A stretch of 64,000 nucleotides of DNA from Paragorgia papillata (lineage: Eukaryota; Cnidaria; Anthozoa; Scleralcyonacea; Coralliidae), in the NCBI GenBank assembly GCA_035771165.1, contig JAWNZC010000003.1, positions 1,050,001 to 1,114,000 of the forward strand, given 5' to 3'. The notes beneath the pieces are model-generated. The model was not told the origin of the DNA. It saw nothing but the letters and a program-made list of their open reading frames with translations, and made no database searches. The position numbers were made by a program, and so were the translations under genes. Each line of letters opens with the position of its first letter. The first letter of the stretch is position 1. Shown here in pieces: positions 1-10,800 of the stretch.

Positions 1-749
1 GAAGAGAAGAAGAAGAAGAAGAAAGAAGAAGAAGAAGAAGAAGAAGAAGAAGAAGAAGAAGAAAGAAGAAGAAGAAGAAGAAGAAGAAGAAGAAGAAGAA
101 GAAGAAGAAGAAGAAGAAGAAGAAGAAAGAAGAAGAAGAAGAAGAAGAGGAACAAGAAGAAGACGAAGAAGAAGACGAAGAAGAAGATGAAGAAGAAGAA
201 GACTCCTCCTCAGTCCTACTGGAAGAAGAAGAAGAAGAAGAAGAAGAAGAAGAAGAAGAAGAAGAAGAAGAAGAAGAAAGAAGAGGAAAGAAGAAGAAGA
301 AGAAGAAGAAGAAGAAAGAAGAAGAAGGGAAGAAGAAGAAGAAGAAGAAGAAGATGAAGAAGAAGAGAAGAAGAAGGAAGAAGAAGAAGAAGGAAGAAGA
401 AGAAGGAAGACGAAGAAGAAAGAAGAAGAAGAAGAAGAAGAAGAAGAAGAAGGAAGAAGAAGAAAGAAGAAGAAGAAGAATGAAGAAGAAGAAGAAGAAG
501 AAGGAAGAAGAAGAAGAAAGAAGAAGAAGTAGAAGAAGAAGAAAGAAGAAGAAGAAGAGAAGGAGAAAAGAGAAGAAGAAGAAAGAAGAAGAAGAAGATG
601 AAGAAGAAGAAGAAAGAGAAGAAGAAGAAGAAGAAGAAGAAGAAGAAGAAGAAGAAGAAGAAGAAGAAGAAGAAGAAGAAAACGAAGAAGGGAAGAAGAA
701 GAAGAAGAAGAAGAAGAAGAAGAAGAAGAAGAAGAAGAAGAAGAAGAAG

Positions 750-780
<31 letters not shown>

Positions 781-1460
781 TGAAGAAGAAGAAGAAGAAG
801 AAGAGAGAAGAAGAAAGAAGAAGAAGAAGGAAGAAGGAAGAAGAAGAAGAAGGAATGAAGAAGAAGAAGAAGAAGAAGAAGAAGGAAGAAGAAGAGAAGA
901 AGAAGAAGAAGAAAGAAGAAGAAGAAGAAGAAGAAAGAGAAGAAGAAGAAGAAGAAGTAAGAAGAAGAAGACGACGTACTACGAAGAGAAGTAGAAAAGA
1001 AGAAGCAAGAAAGAAGAAGAAGAAGAAGAAGAAGATGATAGAAGAAGAAGGAAGAAGAAGAAGATGAGAAGTAGAAAGAATAAGAAGAAGAAGACGAAGA
1101 AACGAAGTAGAAGAAGAAGAAGAAGAAGAAGATGAAGAAGAAGAAGAAGAAGAAGAAGAAAGCAGAAGAAGAAGAAGAAGAAAGAAGAGAAGAAGAAGAA
1201 GAAGAAGAAGAAGAAGAAGAAGAAGAAGAAGAAGAAGAAGAAGAAGAAGAAGAAGAAGGAAGAAGAAGAAGAAGAAGAAAAGAAGAAGAACGAAAGAAAA
1301 GAAGAAGAATGAGAAGAAGAAGAAGCAGAAGAAGATAGAAGAAGAAGAAGAAGAAGAAGAAGAAGAAGAAGAGACCAAGACCAAGAACAAGAAAAAAAAG
1401 AACAAGAACAAGAACAAGAACAAGAAAAAAAAGAAGAAGAAAAAAAAGAAGAAGAAGAAA
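1..1460. repeat. long (GAA)n purine microsatellite
   Basis: Nearly pure GAA/AAG/AGG tract about 1.46 kb long, purine-only on the + strand apart from a short mixed stretch near 200-222 and scattered single pyrimidines. It runs from the window edge, so its full length is unknown. Both strands give long low-complexity open frames (Glu/Lys/Arg on +, Ser/Phe/Leu on -) that are not genes. Long GAA/TTC tracts are known to form triplex DNA and to be unstable. Confidence 0.97.
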
Positions 1461-1462
1461 GT

Positions 1463-1873
1463 ATGATTGAAGAATATAGTAGCAATACTGATGATAATGA
1501 AGCTGATAATGAGGATGAAGAAGACGAAACAAAAATATTAAAAACTATTATGTTATATAATCAAATTAAAAAAAAAATGAAAAACAAAAATTTTTACCGC
1601 AAATTAATAAATTTCTTAAATCATATGCGAAAAAAACATACTTTATATAACAAATCTTTACAAAAAAAAATTATTACGTTATTAAAAAATATTGTAAATA
1701 AAAAAATTCCAATACAATGTTCACGTGAATATAAATATATTCTTAAAAAAATAGCATGTAATAAAATCGATTCATTTGATCTTAAGTTAATGATATGTGA
1801 AGATCACTGTTTAACCGGTATTCTAGAAAAAGCTTGTAATTATATTTCTGCAATTAAAAAAAAGGGTGAATAG
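1463..1873 (+). CDS. hypothetical viral-block protein with acidic N terminus
   Basis: Open frame of 136 residues, not recognised. An acidic Asp/Glu/Asn stretch fills residues 1-25, followed by a basic Lys/Asn/Tyr-rich helical body with several cysteines (for example the CEDHCL motif near residue 110). The same frame stays open upstream through Gln-Glu and Glu-Lys repeats made by the GAA-type tract, so the natural start is uncertain; the ATG at 1463 is the first outside the repeat. AT-rich codon use matches the following genes through the protease, which lie on the same strand with short gaps. A structural or DNA-associated virion role is possible but not shown. Confidence 0.6.
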   Translation: MIEEYSSNTDDNEADNEDEEDETKILKTIMLYNQIKKKMKNKNFYRKLINFLNHMRKKHTLYNKSLQKKIITLLKNIVNKKIPIQCSREYKYILKKIACNKIDSFDLKLMICEDHCLTGILEKACNYISAIKKKGE

Positions 1874-1907
1874 ACTACAATTAGTTGATTCAGTTAAATT
1901 AAATTAA

Positions 1908-2120
1908 ATGTTTGAACATATAAAAGCTGCTGGTAATGAAAAAAGATTTTTACAAGGAATAAAAAATGAAGATGAATATGAACTTAATGAAAAAAAAAAG
2001 GATTTAGAAAATCTCGTTACAGATGGTCAGAAAGAACGTGTTGGTGAAAGTATGGTACAATTTTTAAAAAAAATAAATTATTACAAACGTAAAATTGATG
2101 ATGAAAAAAAAAGGGCGTAG
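1908..2120 (+). CDS. small charged helical protein, possible frameshift to basic tail
   Basis: Frame of 70 residues rich in Lys/Glu, with a coiled-coil-like middle part. It ends in an A-rich run at about 2102-2113. In a neighbouring frame an ATG at 2101 opens a short basic Gly/Arg/Ser peptide that ends at 2166. The simplest reading is one gene whose basic C terminus is displaced by a homopolymer indel, but two overlapping small genes are possible. It lies 34 bp after the previous gene and about 90 bp before the next. Not recognised by family. Confidence 0.45.
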   Translation: MFEHIKAAGNEKRFLQGIKNEDEYELNEKKKDLENLVTDGQKERVGESMVQFLKKINYYKRKIDDEKKRA

Positions 2121-2209
2121 TAAAAGCAGAGGAGGAAGAACCGGCGGGCAGAAGTGGTACTGCTAATGTAAATTAAACAAGAATAAAAAATTTAAAAAAA
2201 AAAAAAGGA

Positions 2210-2581
2210 ATGAGTGAAGAAAATATAAAAATGGGTAAATTAAATATTAATAGAGCAGATTTAATATATGATTTATCACATAATGCTACTAAACAAACAT
2301 CTTTTAATTTGTCAGCGAATCAACATGATGTAGCATTAAAATATTTAAAAAAAAATAAAAATATGCCGACAAGTTTTATTCGGAATAATTTATTAAAAAA
2401 AATATATAAAGGTAATGATAAACCTTCTTCTGATAAATCTTCTTCTGACGATTATGAGTTGGATAATCTTTTTAATGAACACGAGGAAGTAAAGAAAAAA
2501 CAAAAAAAAACACTTTCGCTAATTCCAAAACCGCTTGAAAAATATGATCGTGTAAAAATACGGGGTAGAAAACAACGATGA
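2210..2581 (+). CDS. hypothetical protein upstream of the protease
   Basis: Frame of 123 residues. The N-terminal half is Asn/Lys-rich; a Ser/Asp-rich acidic linker (about residues 72-95) is followed by a basic tail ending in an RGRKQR motif. Its stop overlaps the ATG of the following frame in an ATGA arrangement (2578-2581), a tight packing typical of compact virus genomes. The family was not recognised. Its place directly before the maturation protease would suit a minor virion component, but this is inference from position only. Confidence 0.55.
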   Translation: MSEENIKMGKLNINRADLIYDLSHNATKQTSFNLSANQHDVALKYLKKNKNMPTSFIRNNLLKKIYKGNDKPSSDKSSSDDYELDNLFNEHEEVKKKQKKTLSLIPKPLEKYDRVKIRGRKQR

Positions 2582-3191
2582 ATAATTGTAAAGATTTATG
2601 TTTTTTAAATTTTTTTCTTTTTACAAACGAGATTAATGAAATTGCTATCAATAATTTATTTTTTTTTAATTTTTCTTGGGTACATTTGCTGCCAATCAAT
2701 TTCCGGCAAATATTAAAGAGAAAAAAAATGGCTGTTGTTGGATATGGAATGCCGACGAAAGTCATGAAGAGGGTCGACATTGGGTTGCAGTATGGTTAGA
2801 TAATAATAAAATGTATTTTTTTGATAGTTTTGCAAAATCTGTAAATTTTTATAATAGAAATTATTGGAAAGAATATGCAAAAACAAATAATTTTATTTTT
2901 ATATATTGTCAAAAAAAATCTTTACAATCAATAATTACTTATACTTGCGGTTATTGGTGTTTATTATATTTGTATAATAAAAGTAGAAATAAAGATGAAA
3001 ATAATAATATTAAATGGAAAATAAAAAATGTAAAATATAAACGTAAAATAAATAATGATTTATTTTTAAAGAAAAAACTAGATTCAAAGTATGGTAAAAT
3101 TATTGATAAAATTATATTTAAAAAATGTTGTAAAAAAAAGGAAACTGAACAAAAATGTTGTAATTTTTATAAATCTTTTATTAAAAAATAA
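2578..3191 (+). pseudogene. adenain-like (C5) cysteine protease, frameshifted near N terminus
   Basis: The frame 2676-3191 (171 residues) matches the adenovirus/Polinton maturation protease fold. Counting from 2676, visible catalytic candidates are His35 (GRHWVAVW), Asp50 (YFFDSF), Gln84 and Cys91 (TCGYWC). The Gln-to-Cys spacing of 7 equals that of adenovirus proteinase. The N-terminal part lies in another frame starting at 2578 and joins across a T-rich run around 2658-2672, so the copy has a single-base indel or the assembly has a homopolymer error. The basic Lys/Cys-rich C terminus is longer than usual. The family cleaves virion precursors, often after Gly-Gly; Gly-Gly-containing basic proteins are encoded right beside it. 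Confidence 0.8.
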
Positions 3192-3343
3192 TTGTGTTTT
3201 TTTTCCTACTTTTCTTCTTTACAAATAATTTTTAATATATTTTTACTATTTACACGTATACCGTTGCATTTTACACATTTTTAAAAAAAATTTTTAACAA
3301 TAAAAAAGTTTTTTTTCCGTCTATTTTTCCTTTTTTTATACAT
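3192..3343. other. AT-rich gap between convergent genes
   Basis: Poly-T and poly-A runs between the protease on + and the basic core-like gene on -. It probably holds polyadenylation signals for both; no gene is seen. Confidence 0.4.
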
Positions 3344-3592
3344 TTACCAAACTGAACCTAATGGAAAATGTGTGCCACGACGTGAATGTCTATTTTTTGA
3401 TCTTTTATATTTTTTTCCAACACCACCACCTTTGTTTTTTTTATAATTTCTATTGTATTTTACAGAATTAAAAAGTCGTTGATTTTTATAGAATTGTGGG
3501 TTCCTCCTCGTGAAACCACTACCTCCACCTAAATTTTTTAGACCTTCTAAAATGGGTCCAATAAACATAAATCCACCTTTTTGACGTGACAT
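3344..3592 (-). CDS. small basic Gly-rich core-like protein
   Basis: Frame of 82 residues. It starts with a hydrophobic segment holding GFMFIGPILEGLKNLGGGSG, followed by a strongly basic Arg/Lys/Asn/Tyr body with a KGGGVGKKYKR motif. Gly-Gly sites preceded by hydrophobic residues resemble adenain cleavage sites of adenovirus-type core and minor capsid precursors. It sits tail-to-tail with the protease and just downstream of a related, broken gene whose remote start shares the LLGPIL pattern. A DNA-condensing or membrane-active minor virion protein is the best guess; sequence similarity to a named family was not established. Confidence 0.55.
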   Translation of the reverse strand: MSRQKGGFMFIGPILEGLKNLGGGSGFTRRNPQFYKNQRLFNSVKYNRNYKKNKGGGVGKKYKRSKNRHSRRGTHFPLGSVW

Positions 3593-3603
3593 TTTTTATT
3601 TTT

Positions 3604-3834
3604 TTACCACATATTCATCATTCCTCTTCTCACCATCAAACCTCTTCTAAGCTTTGGATCAACATACGTAGCGGTTCCACCACTTTGCTTTCTTTTTTTA
3701 TAACGTCTTTTTTTAGTTATTTTTCCTATTTTAGCAAAATCACTAAAAAATAAACCCCCACGTTGTTGTTTTTTTTCCTTTTTACACTAGCACCACTACC
3801 TAGCATTTTTTTCCTTTTTCACTCGCACCACCAC
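3604..3834 (-). pseudogene. 3' part of a second basic core-like gene, cut by a transposon
   Basis: On the minus strand a frame ending at 3604 encodes a basic Gly/Lys/Arg-rich protein with a QRGGLFFSDF segment (an adenain-like Gly-Gly context) and a C terminus ending in MMNMW. It has no suitable start codon and is interrupted upstream by stops in A-rich runs. The flank at 3834, read on -, encodes several Gly codons, while the other side of the transposon at 15,279-15,317 carries an ATG followed by a Gly/Leu-rich start like that of the neighbouring core-like gene. I read this as one gene split by the 11.4-kb insertion and further damaged by indels. Confidence 0.5.
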
Positions 3835-3849
3835 CTACACACCTAAAAA

Positions 3850-4205
3850 TCTCACAGGCTATAACATGGTTGTTGGCTCAACAACCCATGAACAGCACTG
3901 TTAACATGCTAGAACAGGATTGGTGAAGTAACAGCATTGTTCAAGCATGTTTCAACATGTTGTTGCAGCTTGGCGAATCGACAAGGCTTGTTCATGCATG
4001 TCACAACAAGCAAAACCCAGCTTGATACAACAACCAAGTTCATGGTTGTTCTAACATGGCTGTTCAATCTTGTTGTTTCATCATGCCCGAACAATATGTT
4101 GTATCATGCATGAACAACGCTGTTGATTTAACATGATAGTTTTATGTTGTTCAAACAGGCATGAACAACGTTGTTCGTTCGACAACATTGTTCATGCCTG
4201 TTGCG
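3850..4205. repeat. left subterminal repeat array of the large transposon
   Basis: Repeated variants of AACATG, TTGTTCATGC, GCATGAACAA and CAACATGTTG in both orientations, about every 20-30 bp. The counterpart on the right is at 15,000-15,260. Likely binding sites for the element-encoded DNA-binding protein (inference from EnSpm/CACTA biology). Confidence 0.7.
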
Positions 4206-5515
4206 AGGAACACGCGAGGGTTCTCGACACTTTCACGAGAAATCCCCCGCCCCCGCCCACGAAACAATCCGCCATCGGCGCCATGCGATCGTTAAAGTCG
4301 AGATATTAATAAGGCTGGAAGTCGAGCCTATTTTTATTCTTGCTTGTCTATTATATAAACATGTACAAATACGGTAAGTAATGCTTTCGGTTATGGGATA
4401 CTCATGATCGTGCAATATTAAAACAAGCAGATTTGAGATCGGTAATAAAGCTGGGTTTTTTTCCTTTTTCTATTTAGCTTTTAAGCTTTAGTAACTTACT
4501 AGTAATAAATAATAAGTATATTTATACCAACACTGAACACGCGCTTTCTTGACATTTCAAAAATGTTTATTTAATAGAAAAGCGAAGATTTAAAACAACT
4601 GAGGGATCAGCAGAAAGAATATGTCTGGAGGCTAATCGACAACAATGAAGATGTATTTCACTGGGGGACAAAGTCAAAAATTAAGCTATTTAAAATAAAC
4701 AAGGTAAATGAAAACATTTCTTAATAGAATAGATTATAAATCTTACGAGAGTACCGTATATATTCTTTAATAATATATAAACGTTAAATTTATAATATTG
4801 TCAAAATGTCAAATATATAAATAATCCTCTGGATAACGTCAAATATTCAAGCATCCCACATCATTAATACCAGTAATTGAGTTACATATTTGTTTAAAAA
4901 GCATTTTGCTTAACACGTGTCTATTTAAAAATACGAAAGGCCATCGAATTAAAATAAAGAACATATGATATTCTTTACCTTGTGACTTTATATTAAAATT
5001 TACAGTACAATATAAAATTTGTGGTTCATTGTACAAAAACTCAAGTATTAAAACTGTTAAATTTCAAACCGGTCTTATTCAAATAGAAAAATACTTTAAA
5101 CTGCGGGATAGAATATATTTACAAAACAAGTGATAGCAATTTAATTAGATCTTAATGTTCTGCAACTTCAAATTAATGGAAAATAAAATAGAGAGAGAGA
5201 GAGGTCAGGTACAGAATAGTCCTTTTAAATTTAATAATAGGGCATTGTGAGGACTAATCTCTATTTAATGAATAACACAGGCTATAGATCATCACTCCAT
5301 CACAATCACTTTTGTTTTCTTTGTTATTTATGGACTGCATGTTTATAAATATTATAATATTTATTAGCTTTATAAAAAATAGTGGGGTACAGAAGTATTA
5401 ACCTGTGAATTCAGCAGGTGAAGATTAGTCACTACAAGATGAGAGGGACTGACCCTTATCTTTCAGATAAGCACGTCCCCCATATAAATTTCAACATGTT
5501 AAATTATTCTTCTGA
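4206..5515. other. non-coding AT-rich interior of the transposon
   Basis: No supported gene. Contains a short GA repeat near 5,192-5,203 and otherwise unstructured AT-rich sequence. Confidence 0.5.
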
Positions 5516-7518
5516 TCCTCTATAGGTGATGGCATCAGTCTGCTTTAATTCCTCAAATTCTTGGTTACTTGGCCCTCTCGCTCCATAATGTGCTTCCTTC
5601 CACTGCTTGAAGTGAACCCAAAGTTGCTCATCCTTTCTACATTGCTCTAGTCCATCACTGGCCACAAAGGAGCGCTACAACACAAAGATAATAATTACAA
5701 CTAAACACAACTTTGTAGAAATTGGATAAAATTGGTTAACCAAGTTTTAAAATAACTGGTATTATACGGATTATCAATATGCCCATACCACTAATACAAG
5801 ATCCTTGAATATTGCATCTTCCAACACAGTGTGGTATTTTACTCCAAGCAAGGATGCAACTTTGGAAGAGACCTCCTTAGTAGTAGCATTTTTGAGTTGG
5901 GACCAGGAGCCTGTGGCTAGTACCTTCAAAATACACGAGGTTACAAAATCTGTGAGACATTGTAGGAGAGATATTTTAACTTTTTAAGCTATTAATCTTT
6001 GGTTATTGTATAGTAATTACATAAATATTAATGGTAAGACTCTTACACGCCGTTTTTCTTCTGCACGCCAGTACATGGATTTTGCTTTTTCAAAGGCCCT
6101 GGCATGTCCAAGAAGATCCTGTTCACTGAGGCTATAGGGAGTGTTTCGGAACTCTTGTTTAAGTTTCTCCTAGATATGGTAATAAATATATGCTGATAGA
6201 ATAATTCATATATGAAACTAAAACAGTGGGCGTTGCTATTTGTTAAAATACTTACTGTCTTACTAGTATTTTCAACAGGATGCCTTCCAAGCTGTATGTA
6301 AGCTTTTGCAAATATTTTGGTCAGATTTGTCTAAAGGAGTAAGAAAGTGTAAGCACTATTTGTAGTAAATGCAAACTACAATAACGTAATAAGCCCATGT
6401 CACATGAGGAAATTTTCCTTGCAACGCAATGGTGTTGTTTGCAAGTTGCAAAAAAGATTTCCTTGTGTGACACCCCATGCATGTTTGCAACTAGTCTCGC
6501 AATGGAAAATTGTGTTGCGAGTTGCAGAGAAAGTAGAAGCAGCTTCTACTTTTCACAACACTACGAGACAAGTTGCAGGGTGTGACACTGTAACCCCACT
6601 GCAACTTGCTTTTCTGTTTTTCGACAAAAATTGCAGTGCAAGTTGCAAGGAAAATTGCCTTGTGTGACATGGCCTTTAGCCTATTTATATTTTTAAAATC
6701 TATTTACTGTATATTTATAACAAATCATAGAAAGTTACCGCATGAGAAGATTTAGCCAAGTCAAAATTTTTAAATAGTATTTCTTTCTTCAGTAACACTA
6801 AAGTTGCATCCATTTCCTTTTGTTTGTTGGCCATCCCTTTCAAAATTTCTTTGATTTCCCGCAATTCTGCTCTAACGTCAATATCTAAATAGTAATATAT
6901 ACTGTATACCTGTATACAATTTATTGTTGCGAAAATTATAATTGGGTCTGTTTTCTTTCATAGTGATAATTTAGACTATTTATTAGCGGATTAATTCTTT
7001 GACTCTTACTTTCGTATTTCACTCTGGCGTAAATGGCGGACGATTTACTCGTCAAAAGGATAGCGCTGGGAGTGAAAGGGTTTATCAACAATAAAGTTTA
7101 AATATATTAAATTATATTTCACTTGTCCCTTCTCAATGACAATGAGTAAACCATAGAAATAGAGGAGAAATGATGGTTTTTCTACATGGTAAGTACATGT
7201 ATGACATTTGAAATTAGCCTCAAAATGGTTTTACATAATAACAACAACGCAAGTCGGTATGCATGACGAAAGGAAATACTTTAAGTTGTAAAACACTTTA
7301 CCTTCACTGGTACATGGAGGTGCTTCCATTCTTCTTCTTTGGCTCAATGGCTGTTGAAAAATGTCCTCCGAAGTGACCGTGCTATTTATTTTTTGGAATA
7401 AGAAAACTGCTATAAAAACTTCGCGAAGCTCAAAACCGAAAAAATACAAATTATCGGTAACCGTACTTACACGTTTGAAGGCTGTAATTCTAACACACGT
7501 CTGGCAGTACGTGAACAC
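5516..7518 (-). CDS. multi-exon partner gene of the transposon, unrecognised
   Basis: Six minus-strand coding blocks with GT-AG borders: about 7,310-7,518 (ends MEAPPCTSE then a GTAAAG donor), 6,740-6,887 (Lys/Glu coiled coil, EIKEILKGMANKQKEMDATL), 6,263-6,333, 6,051-6,173 (SLSEQDLLGHARAFEKAKSM), 5,789-5,934 and 5,516-5,675 (WVHFKQWKEAHYGARGP, then a stop). The last blocks read as a compact helical domain. It is transcribed away from the transposase gene, and the roughly 300 bp between them would hold a bidirectional promoter. In CACTA elements a second gene commonly encodes a subterminal-repeat binding protein; that role is inference. First exon and start codon are uncertain. Confidence 0.5.
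6394..6672. repeat. palindromic MITE in an intron of the partner gene
   Basis: The left end CCATGTCACATGAGGAAATT is complementary to the right end (CCTTGTGTGACATGG). The interior has repeated GCAAGTTGCA / TTGCAAC words. About 280 bp with no coding capacity. It lies between two coding blocks of the minus-strand gene, so splicing would remove it. Confidence 0.7.
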
Positions 7519-7820
7519 GAAGGAATATTCATGTTTTCAATATATATATATTTCTTATAATTATTTCTTATAATATTGTATCCAAAATTCAAAGACACGT
7601 AAAAAGGGATAAAAAGGCAAAAATCTCCAAGATAATGTATCTTTCCGGAAGTTGCAAAACTCTTTGTGGCGAAAGAACCAATCAAAACTAAGTATTAATG
7701 AGTTAGCAGCCAATAGGAACGCAGGTGGTCGTCTAATGATTTCCGTCAAAACAAAAAAATTAATTGCGGGGCTTTCCTCAAAGTTGCAGCGGGGGATTTA
7801 AATTTTTATTAAAGAGCAAA
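7519..7820. promoter_or_regulatory. probable divergent promoter between transposon genes
   Basis: About 300 bp between the starts of two divergent genes. AT-rich, including a TATATATATA stretch at about 7,543-7,552. Function inferred only from position. Confidence 0.35.
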
Positions 7821-10800
7821 ATGAAAAAGAGAGCGTGCCATTACCATTGTAAAACGTGTCGCCTAAGCTTCGAGGACATAAAAAGATATGGAATACATCT
7901 TTCGTCAAGAGGACACTTTGTTGAAGATATTTCTTCTGCAGACAATTCCGGGGAAAAGTTGCTCGTTCAGGATGAAAACTTAGACGAAGAAACTATTTTG
8001 TACACAGACGACGAAGGGGATGATTTTGAGAATGCATATTTTGCACGCAATGAAAGCGAAGGTGGAGATAGCCCAAGAGAAATAAACCAGCTTGAGGATG
8101 AAGATGAATTTTCCCCCCAAAATGAACGCCAGGAAAATTTCTCAGAAGAGTTTGAGTCGGACAACGGTAGTGAATTTGGGGAAGAAGGAAACGATAGTGA
8201 CGACGACAATAGCGCCTCCGATTTTTATCCATTCCCGTCAAAAAATTTCTTTCTCCTCTACTGTTATGTACATAACATTTGTCGACCCCAGGTATGAATA
8301 TTGTATTGTTTTTAGACAGTAGACTGGTTATAAATTATCTATATTTCTACTAAACACCGTGGTGTTAATTTTCCTTTGGCTTTAATTTGTTGTTATATAG
8401 TCATGGTCAGACTTGGATTTTCTCTGGTTAATTTTCAAAGAACTGCGTATTCCGGTACCCACTTTAAATTCCGTACTAAATTTTAAAGTGGAGGGAGTCA
8501 CAAATTTACTAAACCCTAAAAAGGTAAATACGACATGACATAGGCATAAGCTAATTAAGCTATTTCCCATTGCAGACCATGATCAGACCACATCTAACAA
8601 TAAACAGTGACATCAATTGACGCCATTGTACTTTAACAAGAAAGTTAAAACCATCTTTGGGTAAAGGTTTTATGAAAGGAAGGAATTAATTAACCAAGTC
8701 AGAATATAACCTATTAATTTCAATATTTTTTATCGACATTCCAGGATTATGCTGATGGTTATCCATTTTACACGTTGTCACCTTCAAATATAGTCAAACT
8801 GCAGCTTGCTATACCAAGCACAGCAACATTACTAAGGAGATATGCAGAGGAAACAGAGGGCCCAGTAAAAGAAATGTTTCAGGTACATTCAAATATCACA
8901 TGTAAAAATGGAACTCTAGTGGGGTTTCCATTCTACAAAACTAAGTGTACATTTTTAACATACTGTGTTGTGCGCTTCTTATGTTAAAAGGGACAAAAAT
9001 GGATAAAGGACCAACATTTTCAAAGCCCAACACATGACGTCAATGGATCAAGATACTTCTTGGGGGAAATAGTTAACTTCAGGGCAAATGGTAGTACAAA
9101 TACAGGGAAACTCATGCGGTTTTTTACAAGGGTATTAAAAAAATCTAAATAATATGATTTGTAGAAAAGTTTATTAACATTATAAATAATTTCTTATTAT
9201 AATAAGTAATTTCTCAAATTACTTATAGGAAAATGATAACAACCATAATGTTTGGGCTGAAATTGGAATGATGAATAGTGAAGGCCCTGGTCGTTACTGT
9301 ATTTTAGCAAATGTGTCAGTCAAAGTGTTAGCTTCAACCATTTTGGAAAGAATTGTCATTTCACCAGAACAAATTATTCACATTAACATCAGTGGAACTG
9401 TCAGAGATACTTTGCCACAGGTGAAAGCAATATATTGTAGATTTTGGAATGTGCAAACATGCATCACATTTAACAATTTTAATATTTATAAACAGCATGT
9501 GTACAGTATGAGGCTGCTCACAAAATATGTGCTAATTTGGGGGTGAGGGGGGCTGGGGGTGAGGGATGTTTGTCAGTCACATAACATCAAAATACATTGG
9601 TATTGGATTGGGGGGGGGGGGGGGGGCGGCGTTAGCCCAAAGTCACTATTTGTGGGGTTTAGCACAAAATCACATTTATTTTTTTACTAATTATATTCTT
9701 CATAGTAAAAATGCTGTCACATATTTTTGGAACAGCCCTATAACATGTATATATATATATATTTATTATACAACTGTATTAAAAACTGTCCAAATAACGC
9801 TAAAAATGAGTGCAAATATACAGCGATATTTGGATACCGGTAGTTATTTATTTGCACTGGTTATTTGGATTGTTAGCCAATCAAATTTATCACACAGGAG
9901 ACTACTTCATGTATGCTTATTATTTTGTCCTGGTGCAAGTCACACTACTCTTCTGTGGCCTTTTTAAAGTTTTCTTTCTCCATAAAAATTTGTTGTTTGT
10001 ATTTTGACTCACCCTGTGGGCTCGTCAAAATACGGCACAACTTGTAAAAATATACAGTGATACTACACACCAAAACATCTAATAAGATATGCATATATAT
10101 ATATATTATCTATTCCTTAGGAAAAAGTAGAGTTTCTGAAAGTTCATGAAAGCAAAGGAAAAGCAGAGGGAAAACAAGTTGTAGTGTTACCACTTGTTAT
10201 TTTCAGTGATGAAACAAGTGGTAACACTACAAAAAAATGGAACAGACTAGAGACGTACTCCATGGTCATGGCTGGACTACCTCAAAGAGAAGCAAGAAAA
10301 TTTGAGAACATCCATCTTCTTACAGCTTCAAACATTGTCAATTCATGTAATTTAGGACAATCCCTTGCAAAAGACCTGAAAGGTAATATGAATTACAAAA
10401 CAAAGTTAATACAAAGTTATAACATATTACAGTACATGTACATGTATGCATACTGATACATGTACATGTAATGTACCTACCTACCTACAATCTTTAACAA
10501 AAGTACTCAAACACCCAGTGTGAAATGAATTCTAAAATCAAATTTCTTTTCAAACTTCATCTGAAATTGCCCCCCTCCCCCTCCTATGCATTGTTGATGG
10601 CAATTTCCAGCAACACCACTTTGTATTCTATTTTATGTGCACATATATATATAAAGAAATTACATGTAGACTAAATTAACAGTTGTGTGAATCCTAGTAA
10701 ATGTAAATTTACTTTTTAGAATTGGAGGAAGGAAAAATGATGTACGACTCTTTGACTGAGCAAGATGTGCTGGTGCAATGCCCAGTATTGTGTGTTGCTG

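Noticed and set aside
216..1532. Long open frames in both strands of the GAA tract
   Set aside because: Pure repeat translation (poly-Ser/Leu/Phe or Glu/Lys/Arg) with no gene-like composition.
7231..7310. Extension of the partner-gene first exon past 7,310
   Set aside because: A good GTAAAG donor lies at the exon end and the downstream frame loses coding character.
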